A stretch of DNA of 61,821 nucleotides from Porogramme epimiltina (GCA_900155495.1 FTLJ01000829.1:1-61821); one strand, 5' to 3'. Positions 12,001 through 24,057 are shown, counted from the first letter of the stretch. Notes: generated from the letters alone by a model not told the origin. A program made the numbers and translations.

Positions 12001-15000
12001 CCCCCAGCTGGGCGCCTGACTTAGGAGTTCGGTACGGTCCTCCTGGCTGCGCTGCTTCCCCATCTTCGCGCGTCCCCAGTATTGATTGCGATCCCCCCTT
12101 CTGTCCAGACCGCGAGCCCGCCTGGCCACTCCTGTGGACCTCCTGACGCCGTGAATCGCAATTTTGCGCACTCGGCGGCAAACCTTCGGGCAACAACAGG
12201 AGCCCAGGGGTGTGGACGACCAATGTCTTTTCGTCTGCCCTCCTTCCCTAACTAAACGAGCCACGGATGCATTTGCTCCCTCCTCCCAGGATGACAGAAG
12301 ACGACGCCACCGTAGCCCTAAGCCCTACCATGCCCCGCGCTCCTCTCGTTAACCTCAGGCGCGTGCCCGGGTACGTTCGTGCATTGCTCCTCCCCCCCTT
12401 AGCGCGTTACTCACTCGCGAACGCGCACAGCGACGAGCCCAGGTACACCGCGGCCCGCGCACCGTCCTCCCGAACACGCCCCGCTCGCGGCGCGCCGCCT
12501 GACCAAACTCCGTGCCCGCTGCCCAAGCCCCGCCGGTCCCAGTAAGTACTTCCTCGATAACGCATCCGCCCGGTATGGGCATTTCCGGCTCCCAAGCTAC
12601 GCCCACGCGCGCGTCATCGCCCAGCCTTATCGTCCCCCGGACTTGTCCCCTCCCTCTCTTTCGTACGCGTCTGCCCAACTGGGCTCTCGCGCCCTCCGCG
12701 AGCCGTCGGCTGCGAGGTGAGGGGGGCTTCCCAGGTTCGCCCGGCCACGGCCTCCCACGCGCGGCCCGGGGTGTCTGCACGAATGCCGCGCGCACGCTTC
12801 TCCACGCACCGTCGACGGGCGCGCGACGGGAGCCCGCGCAGGCGCGTGGCGTCCGGGGCACACAAGCGAGCTGGAGAAGCCTGGAGCCTTGAGCCTGGAC
12901 GAAGCCTTCGAGCGCATGCGTGCCCGCTGCCCTCTGCCCTCGACGTCGCCCGCGCGCGGTGCGTAGTTCGAGGCGCGAAGGAGGGGGAAGAGGCGAGGCG
13001 AGGCGCGTTCTGCTGCCCCGGCGCGGCCGCGCTGATCCGGGAGCCCGGGCAGGACGCCGGGCGGGCGAGCGACACGCGCCGCCTCGGGCGAGGTGCGGAA
13101 GGCGAAAGGGGGCGGCGCGTGCGCGGGCGAGACACGACGAGGTGCAAGTACGTGCGCGTGCGCGCGGTGTGGCTCGCGCGGCCTTCTGGCGCGTCGTGGG
13201 CCCGGTTTGGTTATTCGGAGGGACCGCGGGCGAGGGGCGATGGGCGATGGGACGGCGTGCGTGGGCCCTGGAGGTCGACGCGTGGGGCGGCTGGTTGGGC
13301 CGTAGAACCGCTGCAAATCTTCCGCGAACGATGCGCTGCCAACCTTGTCTGTGGCGCGACGCAACGCATATAGGCCTGCAGATCCATTTAGGGGCGAGGT
13401 ATGGGCGGCACGAAGGAGGCCCCGACGAGGTAAGTTTGGTCGTTTCGCGCGTTCGAGAGCAAACTGTGTATACGGGTCGACCATTTCGATCGGAGCTTCG
13501 AGCCAACCCGCGACGAGGGTTCCAGGACAATCACTCAAACTAAACCCCAAGCTTCCAGCACCCTGAGGCTTCGCTGCGTTCGCACCCCGCACATTCCCCA
13601 ACCCGTCCTGGTTCTCGTCCTACGTCAGGAGCCGTACACGGAACCCGCGGAACCATCGACGCACAACCCCTGCCCACCCCGCAGGCCGCAGCGTAGCCCC
13701 GCCCGCGCGAAGGCCCGCCAGCAGCAGCAGCAGCGGCGAGCGCGAGCACCCTGCGGGCTTCGACTTCGCGCCAACGCGATCGCCGCCCTATGCCGCCGCC
13801 GGGCACTCGGCGCCCACGCACGGGCGTGGCCTTCGATGCAGGCGCGGTGACGCACTCGTGCATTCGCGCACTTGCGCACCGTGCACCATATGCGGGCGAT
13901 CGGCAACTCCCCCTCCCCTCCCTCCTTCCTCTCGCGGACTCCGTGGGTCTTCGCGCGGTGGCACATGATTCTCCGTCGCGATCTCTACAGGCGCGATGCG
14001 CCCGTGGACCCGGGCGTGCTGCCGCTACCTCTCGCCCCCTTTCGCCCCCTTTCGCTGCGTGAAGCGTGTGGCGGCCCGCACGCGCGCCGCTGAACCTCCC
14101 TCGCGTTCCGTAATTCCCTCGCGCAAATGCGCAGGACGAAGGCGCGACGCTGCTTCTGGGCTGTAGCGGAAAGGGGCATGCAGTCGGGAAACGTGGCGCG
14201 CTCGCGTGAGGGGAAAGGAAGTGCCGCTCTACGGCCCCCCTCCTATCCCGTGTGGCCCATCCTGGAGGGTCGCGACTCGCGGCGGGCTCTCCGACTGGCC
14301 AGCGGGGGCGGGCGAACGGCGCGAGGGCGCGCGTGTCTCCCAGTGCGGCTATAGGCTATTGGCTCGGATGCTGATGACATAGATACATCCCCCCAGGCTC
14401 AGGCTGCCGCGAGCAGCGTTGGGGGTGGGGAGAATGAGCTTCGCATCCCGAAGTTGGCCCCGGTTTGGTACGCCCCCTGCGAAACCGTTCACGTCGACGT
14501 GCCTCGCGCGTGAGTGCTTCCGGGCGCGCAAAATTTAGCAAAGTTTGTTGAGGGTAAGGTCCGCTGCCATTCACCGGCAAGGGGGTTGGGTGTGAGGAAG
14601 GTTGACTGGCGTTTAGGTGATGTCGGCGTACAGATCGTGACGAAACCGTGCCGCGCGCGCGGCTCGATGACGGCGAGGTGAGCGCATCTTCCCATTGAGT
14701 CGCGCAAAGCGTATGAGCGAATCGTCGACGCGGGCTGACTATCTCCTTAGGGCGCGAAGCTTCCGCTCGACGCGCTCCCGGGCTTGCGTGCTTTCCAGGA
14801 CGGGTGTCGCCGGTGTTTGTTATCCCCACATCCACTTCGACCACCGGCGTAACACAGGCGTTTGATACCTGACGTCGGAGAAAAACCCCTCGTCGAGCAC
14901 CAAAAAAACTTCGAGCCCCGCGAATGTCCGCCGCGTTATGACTCCGCCCCCTCGACGCGTCTGTCCACACCGCTTCCACAGGTAGGATCTTCGTTCACAG

Positions 15001-16140
15001 GACGCAAGACCCTTCCAGACGCCCCCACGCCCCCGATACGCACGCCAATCGCCGCACACGCACGCACGCGCGCACATCCGGAAGCAAACGCGAAAACTCC
15101 CCCCAACGGCGGCGCCGCGACCGCGCCAGCCAATCGCAGCGTTTGTCAGAGGCCGCGGGGACCGCGACATACCACGGGCCAATCCGGTGACCGCGCAGAG
15201 ACCCTGCAGCATGAGAACGGCAGCGCGTCCATGGGTCCATCTGACGTGCAAGCACCCCTTCCTCCTCCCTGAGAGCCTGCGGCCTGAGGGCCTGCGCCCG
15301 CCTCATCCCCGCGGAGGCCGCTCCCAAGCACTTCCCCCGACGCGTCGACGGACTCCTCGCCGCGCTGCCAATCGCGGTGCCCGGGCTATCCCGCGTGCGA
15401 CAGGCCCCGCGGCGCGCGCGCGACGGCGACGGTGACGGCACCCTGGGCACGCGCGTGCGCAAAAGTCTCCGCTGCGCGGTTCCCAGCGCGCCCTCAGGGG
15501 AACGCTAAACCCTGTAGGCTGTAGGCTGTAGCTTCCCGGGGGCTGTCGGGAGGGAGGCGGCCCATCGGGGACGCGGTGCGCGGCCCCGGGCGCGGACCGC
15601 TCGCTTATATTGGGGCGCGATCGCGCGCTGGGGAGCTCGGGAGGAAAACATACGGATTTGGGCCGCGCGTGTCGCGTCGGTAAGGGCTGGTAAGGGTCGG
15701 TTTGGCAGGGTCCTGGCGTACTTGAGCACTTATCGTATGGACGCACGCCTCGCTTGCGGCCGACGTTGTTCCGAGGCCTTGTGCGCGTCCGCGGTGTGTG
15801 CGTGATGCATGCATGATATTCGGCGGGGCTTGGGCGGCGTCCGCGACCCGCTGCTCCGACTTTCCTACGCGGGTGCGTAGGGGGTATACGCAAACCGAGT
15901 ACACAGATCCTCCGAATCGCGATATAGTAACTAGATAGAGCACGGCCCCTTCCACGGGGCACAATATCCAAGAGAGCATCGAGATCAACCTCCAACGGAC
16001 CCCTGGCAGCAACAGTGTCCTCACAGGCCAGAAGGCTGCGACAAGGGGCCTGATCTCCGCCCGGGGTCCCGCGCCGCTGTACTGCGCTCCGAGCCCCGAC
16101 CGGCGATCTACCGCACGCCGCGGCGGTGGGGGTCGGGGCT

Positions 16141-17144
16141 CTACTGCTTCTTTGTCTTTTTGGTGGAGACGCGGAGGGCGGACAAGATATCCTTTGCGAG
16201 GACGGCGATGATGTAGCTCGGGACGATGAGCCACAGGCTGCGTGTTGGAGATGGCGGGGGGACGTGCGCGCGCGAGGGTAGGAACGTCGAGGATGAGGTA
16301 GACGGTGACGTACATACAACGAGACGGCGAAGACGAAGAGGATAACGAAAGCAGGTTTAGTCAGCGACGCTGGCGAGATGGACGGGTTCGCGGGATACTC
16401 ACCCATTCGGAATGATCCAGTACACAATGAGCGTCTGGAGGTCGTTGTGGCCGACCGCGCAGCCGCCGCAATAGTACTCCTGGAGCCAGTAGAGGACGGT
16501 CTTGGAGAGGGTCATGACCGCGCTCGCGAAGCCGAGCAGCGGCGCAGCAGGTGAGCCGGCGACATGGGCGAGGTAGAGGTAGCCAATGTTCATAAAGTTT
16601 TCCACGATGTTGAGAGCCGCTGTAGGAAGGACGTATAGGTGAGTCTTCTGGGTGCTAGAAGAGTTGGAGAGGTACAGAGTACGTACACTGGGCGTTCGTG
16701 AAGCCATCACCGTCTTCGTAGGCTTTCACGCCGTATACCTGGAAGGGTGAGACGTAAATGTTAGAGGAAGAGGAAGCGTGGTGTGGTTAAGCTTAAGAAG
16801 AGGGGACAAACATAGTCGACGTTTTGGTAGAGCGCGTAAGGTTTCCATATCCAGTGCAAGTCGCCGCCCGCCATGGAGCGTGGCCTGGTGGAATTCGCAG
16901 GACGTGTAAGACGGCGACTTTGGCTCGGGGAACAAGACGGTAGAGTCATGCTTACCGAAGGAAACAGTACCCCGCGTCCCAGAATATCACAGGTATAGTC
17001 AACGCGAACCTGAGTTAGACGACGGGGGTTGGGGTACAAGAACACCGATCTATTAGCGGACGGACTTCGACGGTACACCACCAGCTCGAGGCCGAGGGTG
17101 GGGACTCACCAAAGCGAGACGATAGTGCGTGTCTTGACGGCCAT
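16141..17144 (-). CDS. Multi-pass membrane protein, EXPERA/EBP-like, 175 aa
   Basis: Six exons on the minus strand: 17144-17110, 17009-16956, 16884-16812, 16738-16687, 16619-16403 and 16237-16141 (TAG). All phases agree. The protein starts MAVKTRTIVSLW and has about four hydrophobic segments (near residues 8-26, 72-85, 90-105 and 135-160). Between them are RPRSMAGGDLHWIWKPY, GYLYLAHVAG and YWLQEYYCGGCAVGH, and it ends in a Lys-rich tail, KKTKKQ. Family knowledge: EXPERA proteins (emopamil-binding protein, TMEM97) are four-helix ER membrane proteins that act on or bind sterols. Basidiomycetes have many such small proteins. The placement is from general layout, so family confidence is moderate. 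The last intron (165 nt) is longer than the others. Confidence 0.75.
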
Positions 17145-17167
17145 GGCTCGATGTGTGAGTGCGCGCG

Positions 17168-17644
17168 CTATTCGACGGCCTGGGGGAGGGGCTTGTTGGG
17201 TGGAGGAGCAAGGGAGGCAGAGGACGACGCACCGTGCGAGAGGATCCGGGTGCTGCAGCTGAGCGTGGGTGCGTTGACTGGCAGGTCGTCCGGGGAACTC
17301 GGGCGTTCATCTGCGCGTGACCCACGCGCCTGCCTGCGCCTTTTCCCGTGGCGTCGCGCGTCCGACGCGTCCTCGCCCGCCCCGCCCGCCGCCTCCCCGC
17401 CGTGCGCCGCCCCGTTCGCGTCCCCGTTCGCGAGCTTGCTCGTGCTGGCCTCCGGCGGCGTCGGCGCGGGCTCGAAGTAGAATCCCCACCCCGCGCGCCC
17501 GCCCTCGCTGTAGAAGCCACGTTTCAGCAGAAGCTTGGGCTGCGCGGACGGTTCGGGTTGCTGTCGCGATTGCCGGCTCGCCTCCTGGAGCAGCGTGGAG
17601 TGGGCGGCAGAGAAGATTAATGGTCGATGGTCGTGCATAGTCAT
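17168..17644 (-). CDS. Possible small protein, 158 aa, unknown
   Basis: A single open frame from ATG at 17644 to TAG at 17168, ending 23 bp before the start of the EXPERA-like gene on the same strand. It begins MTMHDHRPLIFSAAH. The first 70 residues look protein-like (LLLKRGFYSEGG, then GWGFYFEPAP); the rest is Gly/Ala/Arg-rich and may be a chance frame in GC-rich DNA. There is no domain I know and no signal peptide. It could instead be part of the leader or promoter of the downstream gene. Confidence 0.3.
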   Translation of the reverse strand: MTMHDHRPLIFSAAHSTLLQEASRQSRQQPEPSAQPKLLLKRGFYSEGGRAGWGFYFEPAPTPPEASTSKLANGDANGAAHGGEAAGGAGEDASDARRHGKRRRQARGSRADERPSSPDDLPVNAPTLSCSTRILSHGASSSASLAPPPNKPLPQAVE

Positions 17645-18541
17645 TATCGTGTATAGAATACTAGGCGGGCGGGACGGGCAGAATGGCGGGCTGCAGGTGC
17701 GCAGAGGGTAGGCGGGACGGTGGTGAGTATAGGCGGCTCATAGCGTCACCAGTGAAAGAAAGATCACACGAGGCAGGACGGAGTAAGCGGCGTGGCTTGC
17801 ACGCATCAACAAAGCGCGCCCCTTGAGTCCTCTCCCTCTTGACAACGCCAATGAAATGTGGTCTTCGTCTCGTGCATGTCTCTCTTGTCCACCAAGCCGC
17901 ACAGAAGAACTGGGCAGTAGGTGGCAAGACCGTTGCCGTGTATGTGAAGCCACCGTAAACCGAAAACCTATTTCCACGTGAGTGCCGCTATCGTTGCCCG
18001 CGTCCCGACAGCCTCAGCACGGACGTCTCCACGCTGTCTGAGGATTGAATTCGCCCTTGTGCCTCCTGAGTATTATGCCGTCGGCGCGGCGCCATCTGTG
18101 AACTTCTGTGGTACGCACAACGTCTCTGCCATCCAAAGTTCACGCGCTTGGAGTCGCCTGGTGCCGAGCTATGGTCCGTCCCCTTCTAGCTCGAGGTGTC
18201 GTTCTCATTGAATAGCGGCTAACGTGCTCAAGCTTAGCCTAGCTCCGCACCAAGAGTGTCGGCAATCGGCCGCGAGCTCCCTCAGCTCTGGCACGGTATC
18301 ACAAAAATGGTATTCAAACTCGCCGTGAACGTCATTTTCAGGCGTGCTGCGGTATGGTTTTACGACACAGATTGCCTCGTGGAGTAGCTCTCGTTAACTT
18401 TAAGACCTGACTGTGAGTGTACCATGCTGCTATTGCGCTATCTCTTACTCTGCAAATCCCCCACACAAGGCCCTTTCTCGACCACGACTCATTCATGTCA
18501 TATAATGTGAGCTGACTACTTGGTGCACCAGCAGTTAACTT
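17645..18541. other. Intergenic region
   Basis: About 0.9 kb of ordinary, less GC-rich sequence between the minus-strand genes on the left and the DUF6697-like gene on the right. I see no gene, RNA or repeat in it. Confidence 0.6.
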
Positions 18542-19757
18542 ATGCTACGACAGTCGCGGGATTTATTGCTACAGATCGAGGAAAAGGAAGCACGTATCAG
18601 GCTGCTTGAGACACTTCTCAAGGCCAACACTGATATTATCGAGGAGATGAACGAGGTAATCGCGAACAAGGACGATGAGGTTAGTAAATGACGGCCTCTC
18701 TTCGGCTTCGCGAGTTTGACCAGTTCTTTTCGATAGTTGAAGGCAGTCCGGGCCCGAATGGCACAAGCCTTACGGACAACGTCCTCCCAAGTAGGTGCCA
18801 GGCTTTCTCTCTGGATGAGATTACGGCTAACGAAGTCACCTTCAGACGATGCGATCACCTGCCAGTACCTCGCTCGACTTTCCACAAGTAGCGACACTTT
18901 CGCCCTCGTCCTCCGCAACTAGACAGATCTTCGAAGATACAAGCCATCCACCCGTTGTTCACCCCCTTGCTCGGGACCGATGCCCATGGACGAAGATATT
19001 GGCTGAGCGGGAACAATATAAATTAGTTCCCCCTCCTGACCGTGCGGCCGCCATCGCGTTCGCCCCGATCATGGTTGCAGAGCGTGTTTCGGGGGCTTCG
19101 CCTTGTGTATTCACACGCGCATCCCTTAAGCACATATTAGGCGGCAATGCCATGACCCACATTGTACGGTTAGTAGTTAATTCTCCCTTCTAATCCATTC
19201 ATGACTGCTTACGTGAGTTTTTGAAGCATCTCCCTGACTCAAAGAGACCTAGCGGCCGAGTATGCAATTGAGCAGTACATGATCCTCTCCTGGGAGTTCA
19301 GCCCGTGGCTCCCCGCCGCTCCGGGCCATCACGGGTATGCCTTCTTCAGTCCCAAGCTGCCACAGGCGTTGGACTTTGACGGTCCGAGGCACCTTTTCGC
19401 CGGCGTCATGGGCAACTTCTACTATTGTGGACTTTACAACACGGAAACAGTCTCCAACGTGTCACCAGAAGAGTGGGCACGCGTACTCCCCCTCGCCGTA
19501 AATATCTCAGCTGTGCCGTTGTGTTTCAGAATAGCAGCTGATGACGCACCCCGCTACAGTGGGCCCACAAGCACATGCAGAACCTCGCCAGGTCTAGGTG
19601 CGGTAGTGGCGGTACGCACGAGATGCGGAGGCAATACCTCGCAGGGGAGGCCACCGCATACTGTGTGCGGCTGCGCTGCGTCGAATTCGACAACAAGTTT
19701 TACCGGCGGTTAGTGCACGAGGCTGAGGAGTTCTTCAAGTTGCCGAACAGGTCCTAA
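18542..19757 (+). CDS. DUF6697-like protein with N-terminal coiled coil, 327 aa
   Basis: Exons are 18542-18679, 18737-18790, 18846-19168, 19227-19497 and 19560-19757 (TAA). Introns are 55-62 nt and all phases agree. Residues 1-60 form a Glu/Lys/Leu-rich coiled coil (RLLETLLKANTDIIEEMNEV). A middle linker follows. The C-terminal half has ISLTQRDLAAEYAIEQY, WEFSPWLPAAPGHHGYAFF, a NFYYCGLYNTE block, EEWARVLPLA, and an ending with CVRLRCVEFDNKFYRRL. This order (proline-rich W-P-W-L-P-GxPG start, EEW, then a VxLxCVGFD-like end) matches the DUF6697 domain common in agaricomycetes, as I remember it. The function of that family is unknown. The last acceptor was chosen at CTACAG (19559) because it gives a 62-nt intron and keeps the WAHKHM frame open. 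Confidence 0.75.
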
Positions 19758-20106
19758 GTTTCTCGTTTTTGCAATACCAATGATCTACGTCAGACAGCTT
19801 AGACAGCCTAGGGAGAAGCCCGCACACCTTACTGTAATCACCCTTTTTTAGGATGGAGTTCGTCATATTAAAGAGTATGTATTGGTATCAGTCATGGGGT
19901 TACGTGGGATGTTTTCACACATAAGTGGAGACGAAACATTTAGTCCGACATCGTTCGAGCTCGCACAGGCACTCATCCTACTCTAGTACCCCGTGCTCCC
20001 TTCCCTTTCAATGTCATAGCGTGTAGTTCTGCTACGGCTGTCATAAGTTTCCTTAGTTCTGCGACTCCATGATTGCATAGCATGACCATGCAAACTTACC
20101 TTTGAC
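19758..20106. other. Convergent intergenic spacer
   Basis: The 3' ends of the DUF6697-like gene (plus) and the DUF5648 gene (minus) face each other across about 350 bp. Nothing else is visible. Confidence 0.6.
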
Positions 20107-20758
20107 CTAGTAGTAGCAGTACTCGCCGCAGTCGCAGTACGACCCGTTCTTCGGGTTCACGTACCCCGCGATGCCCTCGTCGCTGTACCCCAGGTTCGTG
20201 ATCGCGTTCTGCTTCTCCGCCGCGTTCGTCGTGTAGAAGTGGTCCGTCGCGCTGGGCGAGTACATCCGGTACAGCGGCACGCTGCTGCACGTCGCGCTCG
20301 GGAAGATGTACGCCGCGATTCCCTCCGCCGAGTATCCCAAGCTGTTCACCGCGTTGTCGCGCTCCGCCTCGTTCGTGGTGTAGAAGTGGTCCGTGGCACT
20401 GGGGCTGTACGCGCGGTAGAGCGGCACGGCGCCCGTCGCCGCCGCGGAGAGCACCTCCGCTGCGTCGCCCTCGCGCGTGTAGCCGAGGTTAGCGACCGCG
20501 TTGTTGATCTCGGCGTCGGAGGTGGTGTAGAAGTGGTCGGTCGCGCTCGGGCTGTAACCGCGGTGGAGGGGAACGGTGGAGTAGCAGCATTCGTCCGGCT
20601 TGCCGGGGTAGTAGCCACCGTCGGTGCGGCGCTGGGGACATAGTGTCAAGTGAGTACACCTGTGACGACGGGGTGGAAATAGTTCCTACCTCGGAAGGCA
20701 GGGCGTAAGCCTGGAGGAGGACGGCAGACGCGACAAGGGTAGCGAAGAAGGACTTCAT
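20107..20758 (-). CDS. Secreted DUF5648-repeat protein, 197 aa
   Basis: Two exons: 20758-20690 and 20631-20107 (TAG), with a 58-nt intron in phase 0. Residues 1-20 form a signal peptide (MKSFFATLVASAVLLQAYA). The mature part is three near-identical units of about 49 residues, starting near residues 44, 93 and 142. Each has the core VPLxRxYSPSATDHFYTT, then a helix, then LGYxxEGxA. The DHFYTT and LGYxxEG elements are the signature of the DUF5648 beta-trefoil-like repeat found in fungal and bacterial secreted proteins. It ends Cys-rich (CDCGEYCYY). It is probably extracellular; a carbohydrate-binding role is often guessed for this fold but is not shown here. A CATAAAAGG element at 20862-20870 may be its TATA box. 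A degenerate relative lies near 29.1 kb. Confidence 0.85.
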
Positions 20759-22206
20759 GGCGGTTGGGATAGAGGTTGGTGGGACTGATAGGAAGATGAG
20801 CTTTGGGATGGACTGGGAGATGAGCTGCGAGACTCTGACCTCCAGTTGAGCTTCACCTCGCCCTTTTATGCGATCCTAGCAGTTCAGTCATATGAGGATA
20901 CTTGCACTCGTAGTGGAGAACCACCGCCCAGGCCGATTCCCCGACACCTGCCATACAGCTAGCGTAGCGTACGCTTGTCAAAGGGCTTCTTCCGGTCGGG
21001 AGCACAGCATGAGCAGGAGACGTGAGTCCAGTGTTTCCGACCTGTCAGCGCGGAGTCACATGTGGTGAGGAATGAACGTACTCGACGGAATTTACGAAGA
21101 CACCTCGATTGGGGTGCTTGTGCTGGTAGTACCATGTGTCAAGTAATGCCTACCTGAAGAGGGAAACGGGGAGGATAGTTCGCAAAAAGTTCACCTAAAA
21201 TCGTTGAAGGATAACTACCACCAGAAATTTCAAACCACACTGTGGTAGCTACAGACATGGATGGGCGTCAAGAGCGGCGGTCATAGTGCCTCCATTCAAG
21301 TTGTCAATCGTTTAGGGATTTACGGTGTGAAGAGGCGGGTTCTAGCATCAGCGGACCTGTATCGCATCACGGGATGAGTAAACCACGAACGTTGAACTTG
21401 CGTGTACCAGGGTGACATGTTGGCTGTTACGTCTATACGGATGAACGGAATACAATAATGTGTATGACCGCTTCTTCACCGACACACAAGGCAAGAGTTT
21501 CCAGTTTTAGACTCATGTCTGGCCCATTATGGAAGTCTCATGGGTCAAGATGATATGAAACGTGGATCCTCGGGGTGCGGAGAACAAATTGTGGTATGCG
21601 TCAATTCAGAGATTGACATCGAAGTGGTCCGGAGACCTTCGTAGAAGCTGTGGAGCCTAGCACCAGTATCAGCATGATTGACGTCAAATATTTTCGCTTA
21701 ACACCGACCTCTGTGAGCAACAATATGTGGTGACAAGTGACCCGGGGCAGTCGGAGCGAGGTCGCAAACCCCATTGGGATTCCACTGGTGAGGTCACGCA
21801 GTAGTGAATACGTCAGAAATCAACGCTTGTCACCCCGGGCTGGGACGATGCTGAGAAGGCGTACACGATGCCAACGGAAACAAGAGAGTTGGACCTCGGG
21901 ATGGGAAGGCCCGCAGATGTATGAATACCTGAATAGAGCATGGCTCGGGCATATCCTGAGGAGACGTTAGGGACGGGTAAGCGGATCCCTAGTGTCTCAC
22001 AACCATAAGTATGATGTATAGATAGATTTATATACATGGCTAGAAAAGCCTAGAACCTACCGGAACAAGTGCATACAGCAGGAGATGTTAAGCGGTAAGA
22101 AAAATCAGGTAAGGTACATTAGTTGAACGAACCATACAGCGCATACGGTCTCATGGAAGCCGAGAACGATATCGAAAGGTTGGGGGCTTAGTGAGGGTTC
22201 CGAATC
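20759..22206. other. Intergenic region
   Basis: About 1.45 kb between the DUF5648 gene start and the 3' end of the next minus-strand gene. GC content is near ordinary for the middle of the window. ORFs are short and I see no domain, RNA or repeat. Confidence 0.55.
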
Positions 22207-22959
22207 CTAGTAATCCTTTGAGGGCTGATACTTCCCGTAGGTGCCGCTGAATTTGAATTCGCCGGTATCGGACCAGCGCACAGTGACCTCCTTGCTCGTG
22301 ATGTAGAGGGTGTCGTACCTGAGTATGTGCAAGTATCGAGAGCAACGGGTTAGAACACAGTGCAGACGGGAAGCTGAGCGGTGCGTACCGTACAGAGCCA
22401 GTGACGCTACCCAAGCAGTTCTCGAAGTCCGACAGCGAGAACTTCTTCATCTTGAACGTCGGAGGCCCGCCGAGGTTCATGAGAGCGCCAAAGACCTCTG
22501 GGTCCGCACAGATGCCGTCATAGGACCACTTCGCAGCGCCGGTCTTGCATGACGGCTTCCACTACGCGTGATGCGATACCCTGTTAGACCAGGTGCAGGG
22601 CGCTGGGACGCACGAGGGCCACTCACCGACATCTGCTTCTTGATGCCGCTGACCGCAGCCTTTCTCAGCTTGTCCGCTGCGGCCGCGAGCTCCGCGGGCG
22701 AACGCGACGGCTTCGACGCGGCGGCAGCCTTGCTACTACCAGCCACGGGAGCAGCGGGTCCGACGAGCTGCTGCTCGAGATGTCGGGCATAGGTCGCGAG
22801 GTCGACCAACGACTTGCGCACAATCTCCTCGCTGGCGGAGATAGGGTACCCCTTTGGGTTGGCGAGGATAGAGTTCATCAATGCAATGGTCGCCGTGTGC
22901 GTCGTGCGAGACCTCTTCGCGGGCTGGGAGGACCCTGCATCGTCGTTCGCGCGCTTCAT
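22207..22959 (-). CDS. Protein of unknown function, 205 aa
   Basis: Exons are 22959-22627, 22561-22389 and 22318-22207 (TAG), with introns of 65 and 70 nt in consistent phase. The start is the ATG at 22959 (MKRANDDAGSSQPAKRSR). The open frame continues upstream to 23079, but only with a GTG, so I reject that extension. Residues 1-25 carry a basic nuclear-signal-like patch. Residues 25-60 form a helix with IALMNSILANPKGYPISASEE and YARHLEQQL. An Ala/Ser-rich linker follows. The C-terminal 95 residues look folded (WSYDGICADPEVFGALMNLG, FKMKKFSLSDFENCLG, TVRWSDTGEFKFSGTYGKY). The ordered C-terminal part suggests a conserved protein, but I do not recognise it. A nuclear location is inference only. 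Confidence 0.7.
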
Positions 22960-24057
22960 TCCGGAGGGCGAGGAGGCAGGGGAAAGGGCGCTGGGGTAGG
23001 AGACAAGACTGGACAAAGGCGGCGCGCGAGATCCGCGTCGGGAGGCTCGCGCTGCAGCCTGCCGCAGCAACGGGCGCACCCGACGGCATCACGTCCCCAT
23101 TCAGTCACGTCACGGACGCGTGTAGTCACATTCCAGTCACCGCACGTGCTCAGCATGATCGTCACAGCATCTGGCATCTGCGGCTTCGGGGCAAGAACGT
23201 TTGCAGGTGAACCGGGTATGCACGGCATGCACACGACCGTCAATGTCGACGACGTGGCTCTCCAGGTTCATAGCAATACTAACACTAATCTACTTTGCTT
23301 TAGCGTACTAGCCACTGCGCAAGATAATGTCTCGACTCGGACCAAGAATACTGGGATGTACAACAGTTTAGGAAGCGATTGGGATGGGGCATGCCTCAGA
23401 TGAGATGGGGATGAGAATAACGAAAAGCAAACCTTTCATCATCGTACGCATCGGAAGTTCGTGTATTAGCTAGACAATTCGAGAGCATGAAGAAGATCAA
23501 TACACTTGGTGCAGCAAGGAAATACAGAAGGGAGCCCCTGGCTACCGTATACCTCGTACAATCACTCCCCTCCCCTACTCATCCCACATCGCCCACGACA
23601 GTAACGTACAATACAGAATAGAATCACACCGCGACACCTTAACGCGCCGGTAGCGGGCCAGCCGCAAAACTCGTCCCGGACATGCCAAGCCGCCGTCGAT
23701 GTCTTCTTCCCATAAGCACCCGCGTCCACACCCACACCCCACGTCGCCGTCCTCGTAGCCACCACGCACACCAGGCTGTCGCGCTAAACCGGCTCGATCC
23801 ACTTGTGCCGCGCCGGCAAAGAAACCTACACAAACAATGGGCGTTCACCGGTCAGGCGCCTCACCAAGTCGTCGCGTCATCCACATCGTAGCGCTATCGT
23901 CCTCCGCTCGTCGGTCGTCGCCCGTCGGTCCCAGGAATGTCACGCCTCTGCCCCACACCGTGCCGCGCCCAAAGCTACAGGTCTCATGTCGCCCGATCGT
24001 CGGTTCGCGCCTCTCTCTCTTCCACTGCGCATGAGACCCGTGCCCGGCGCGCGGCGT
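22960..24057. other. Intergenic region
   Basis: About 1.1 kb holding the promoter of the 205-aa gene and the 3' flank of the coiled-coil gene at 24058. An open frame runs into 23155-23403 on the plus strand, but it has no ATG-led exon structure and I do not call it. Confidence 0.5.

Larger units (their letters stand above)
7393..16140. other. GC-rich gene desert
   Basis: About 8.7 kb with no gene I can support. The first 300 bp are strongly pyrimidine-rich and probably include the 3' UTR of the 108-aa gene. The rest is GC-rich with C and G runs (for example G-rich at 8789-8807 and a 13-C run at 10614-10626), short CAGGCT and CTGTAGG repeats, and long spurious ORFs. A short ATG frame at 12291 ending in a GTACGT donor could be a first exon, but no following exon was found. 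Confidence 0.55.

Noticed and set aside
12355..13601. Long minus-strand open frames (391 and 324 codons)
   Set aside because: Two overlapping frames of similar length and biased composition, with no motif, signal peptide or conserved exon pattern.
14820..15251. Minus-strand open frame with hydrophobic stretches
   Set aside because: Cys/Arg/Gly-rich without a consistent motif or intron pattern; could not be linked to a gene.
22960..23079. N-terminal extension of the 205-aa protein
   Set aside because: The extra frame begins with GTG and is low-complexity; ATG at 22959 is the first good start.
23155..23403. Normal-composition open frame on the plus strand
   Set aside because: It is the tail of a longer spurious frame antisense to the 205-aa gene, without its own supported start or splice sites.
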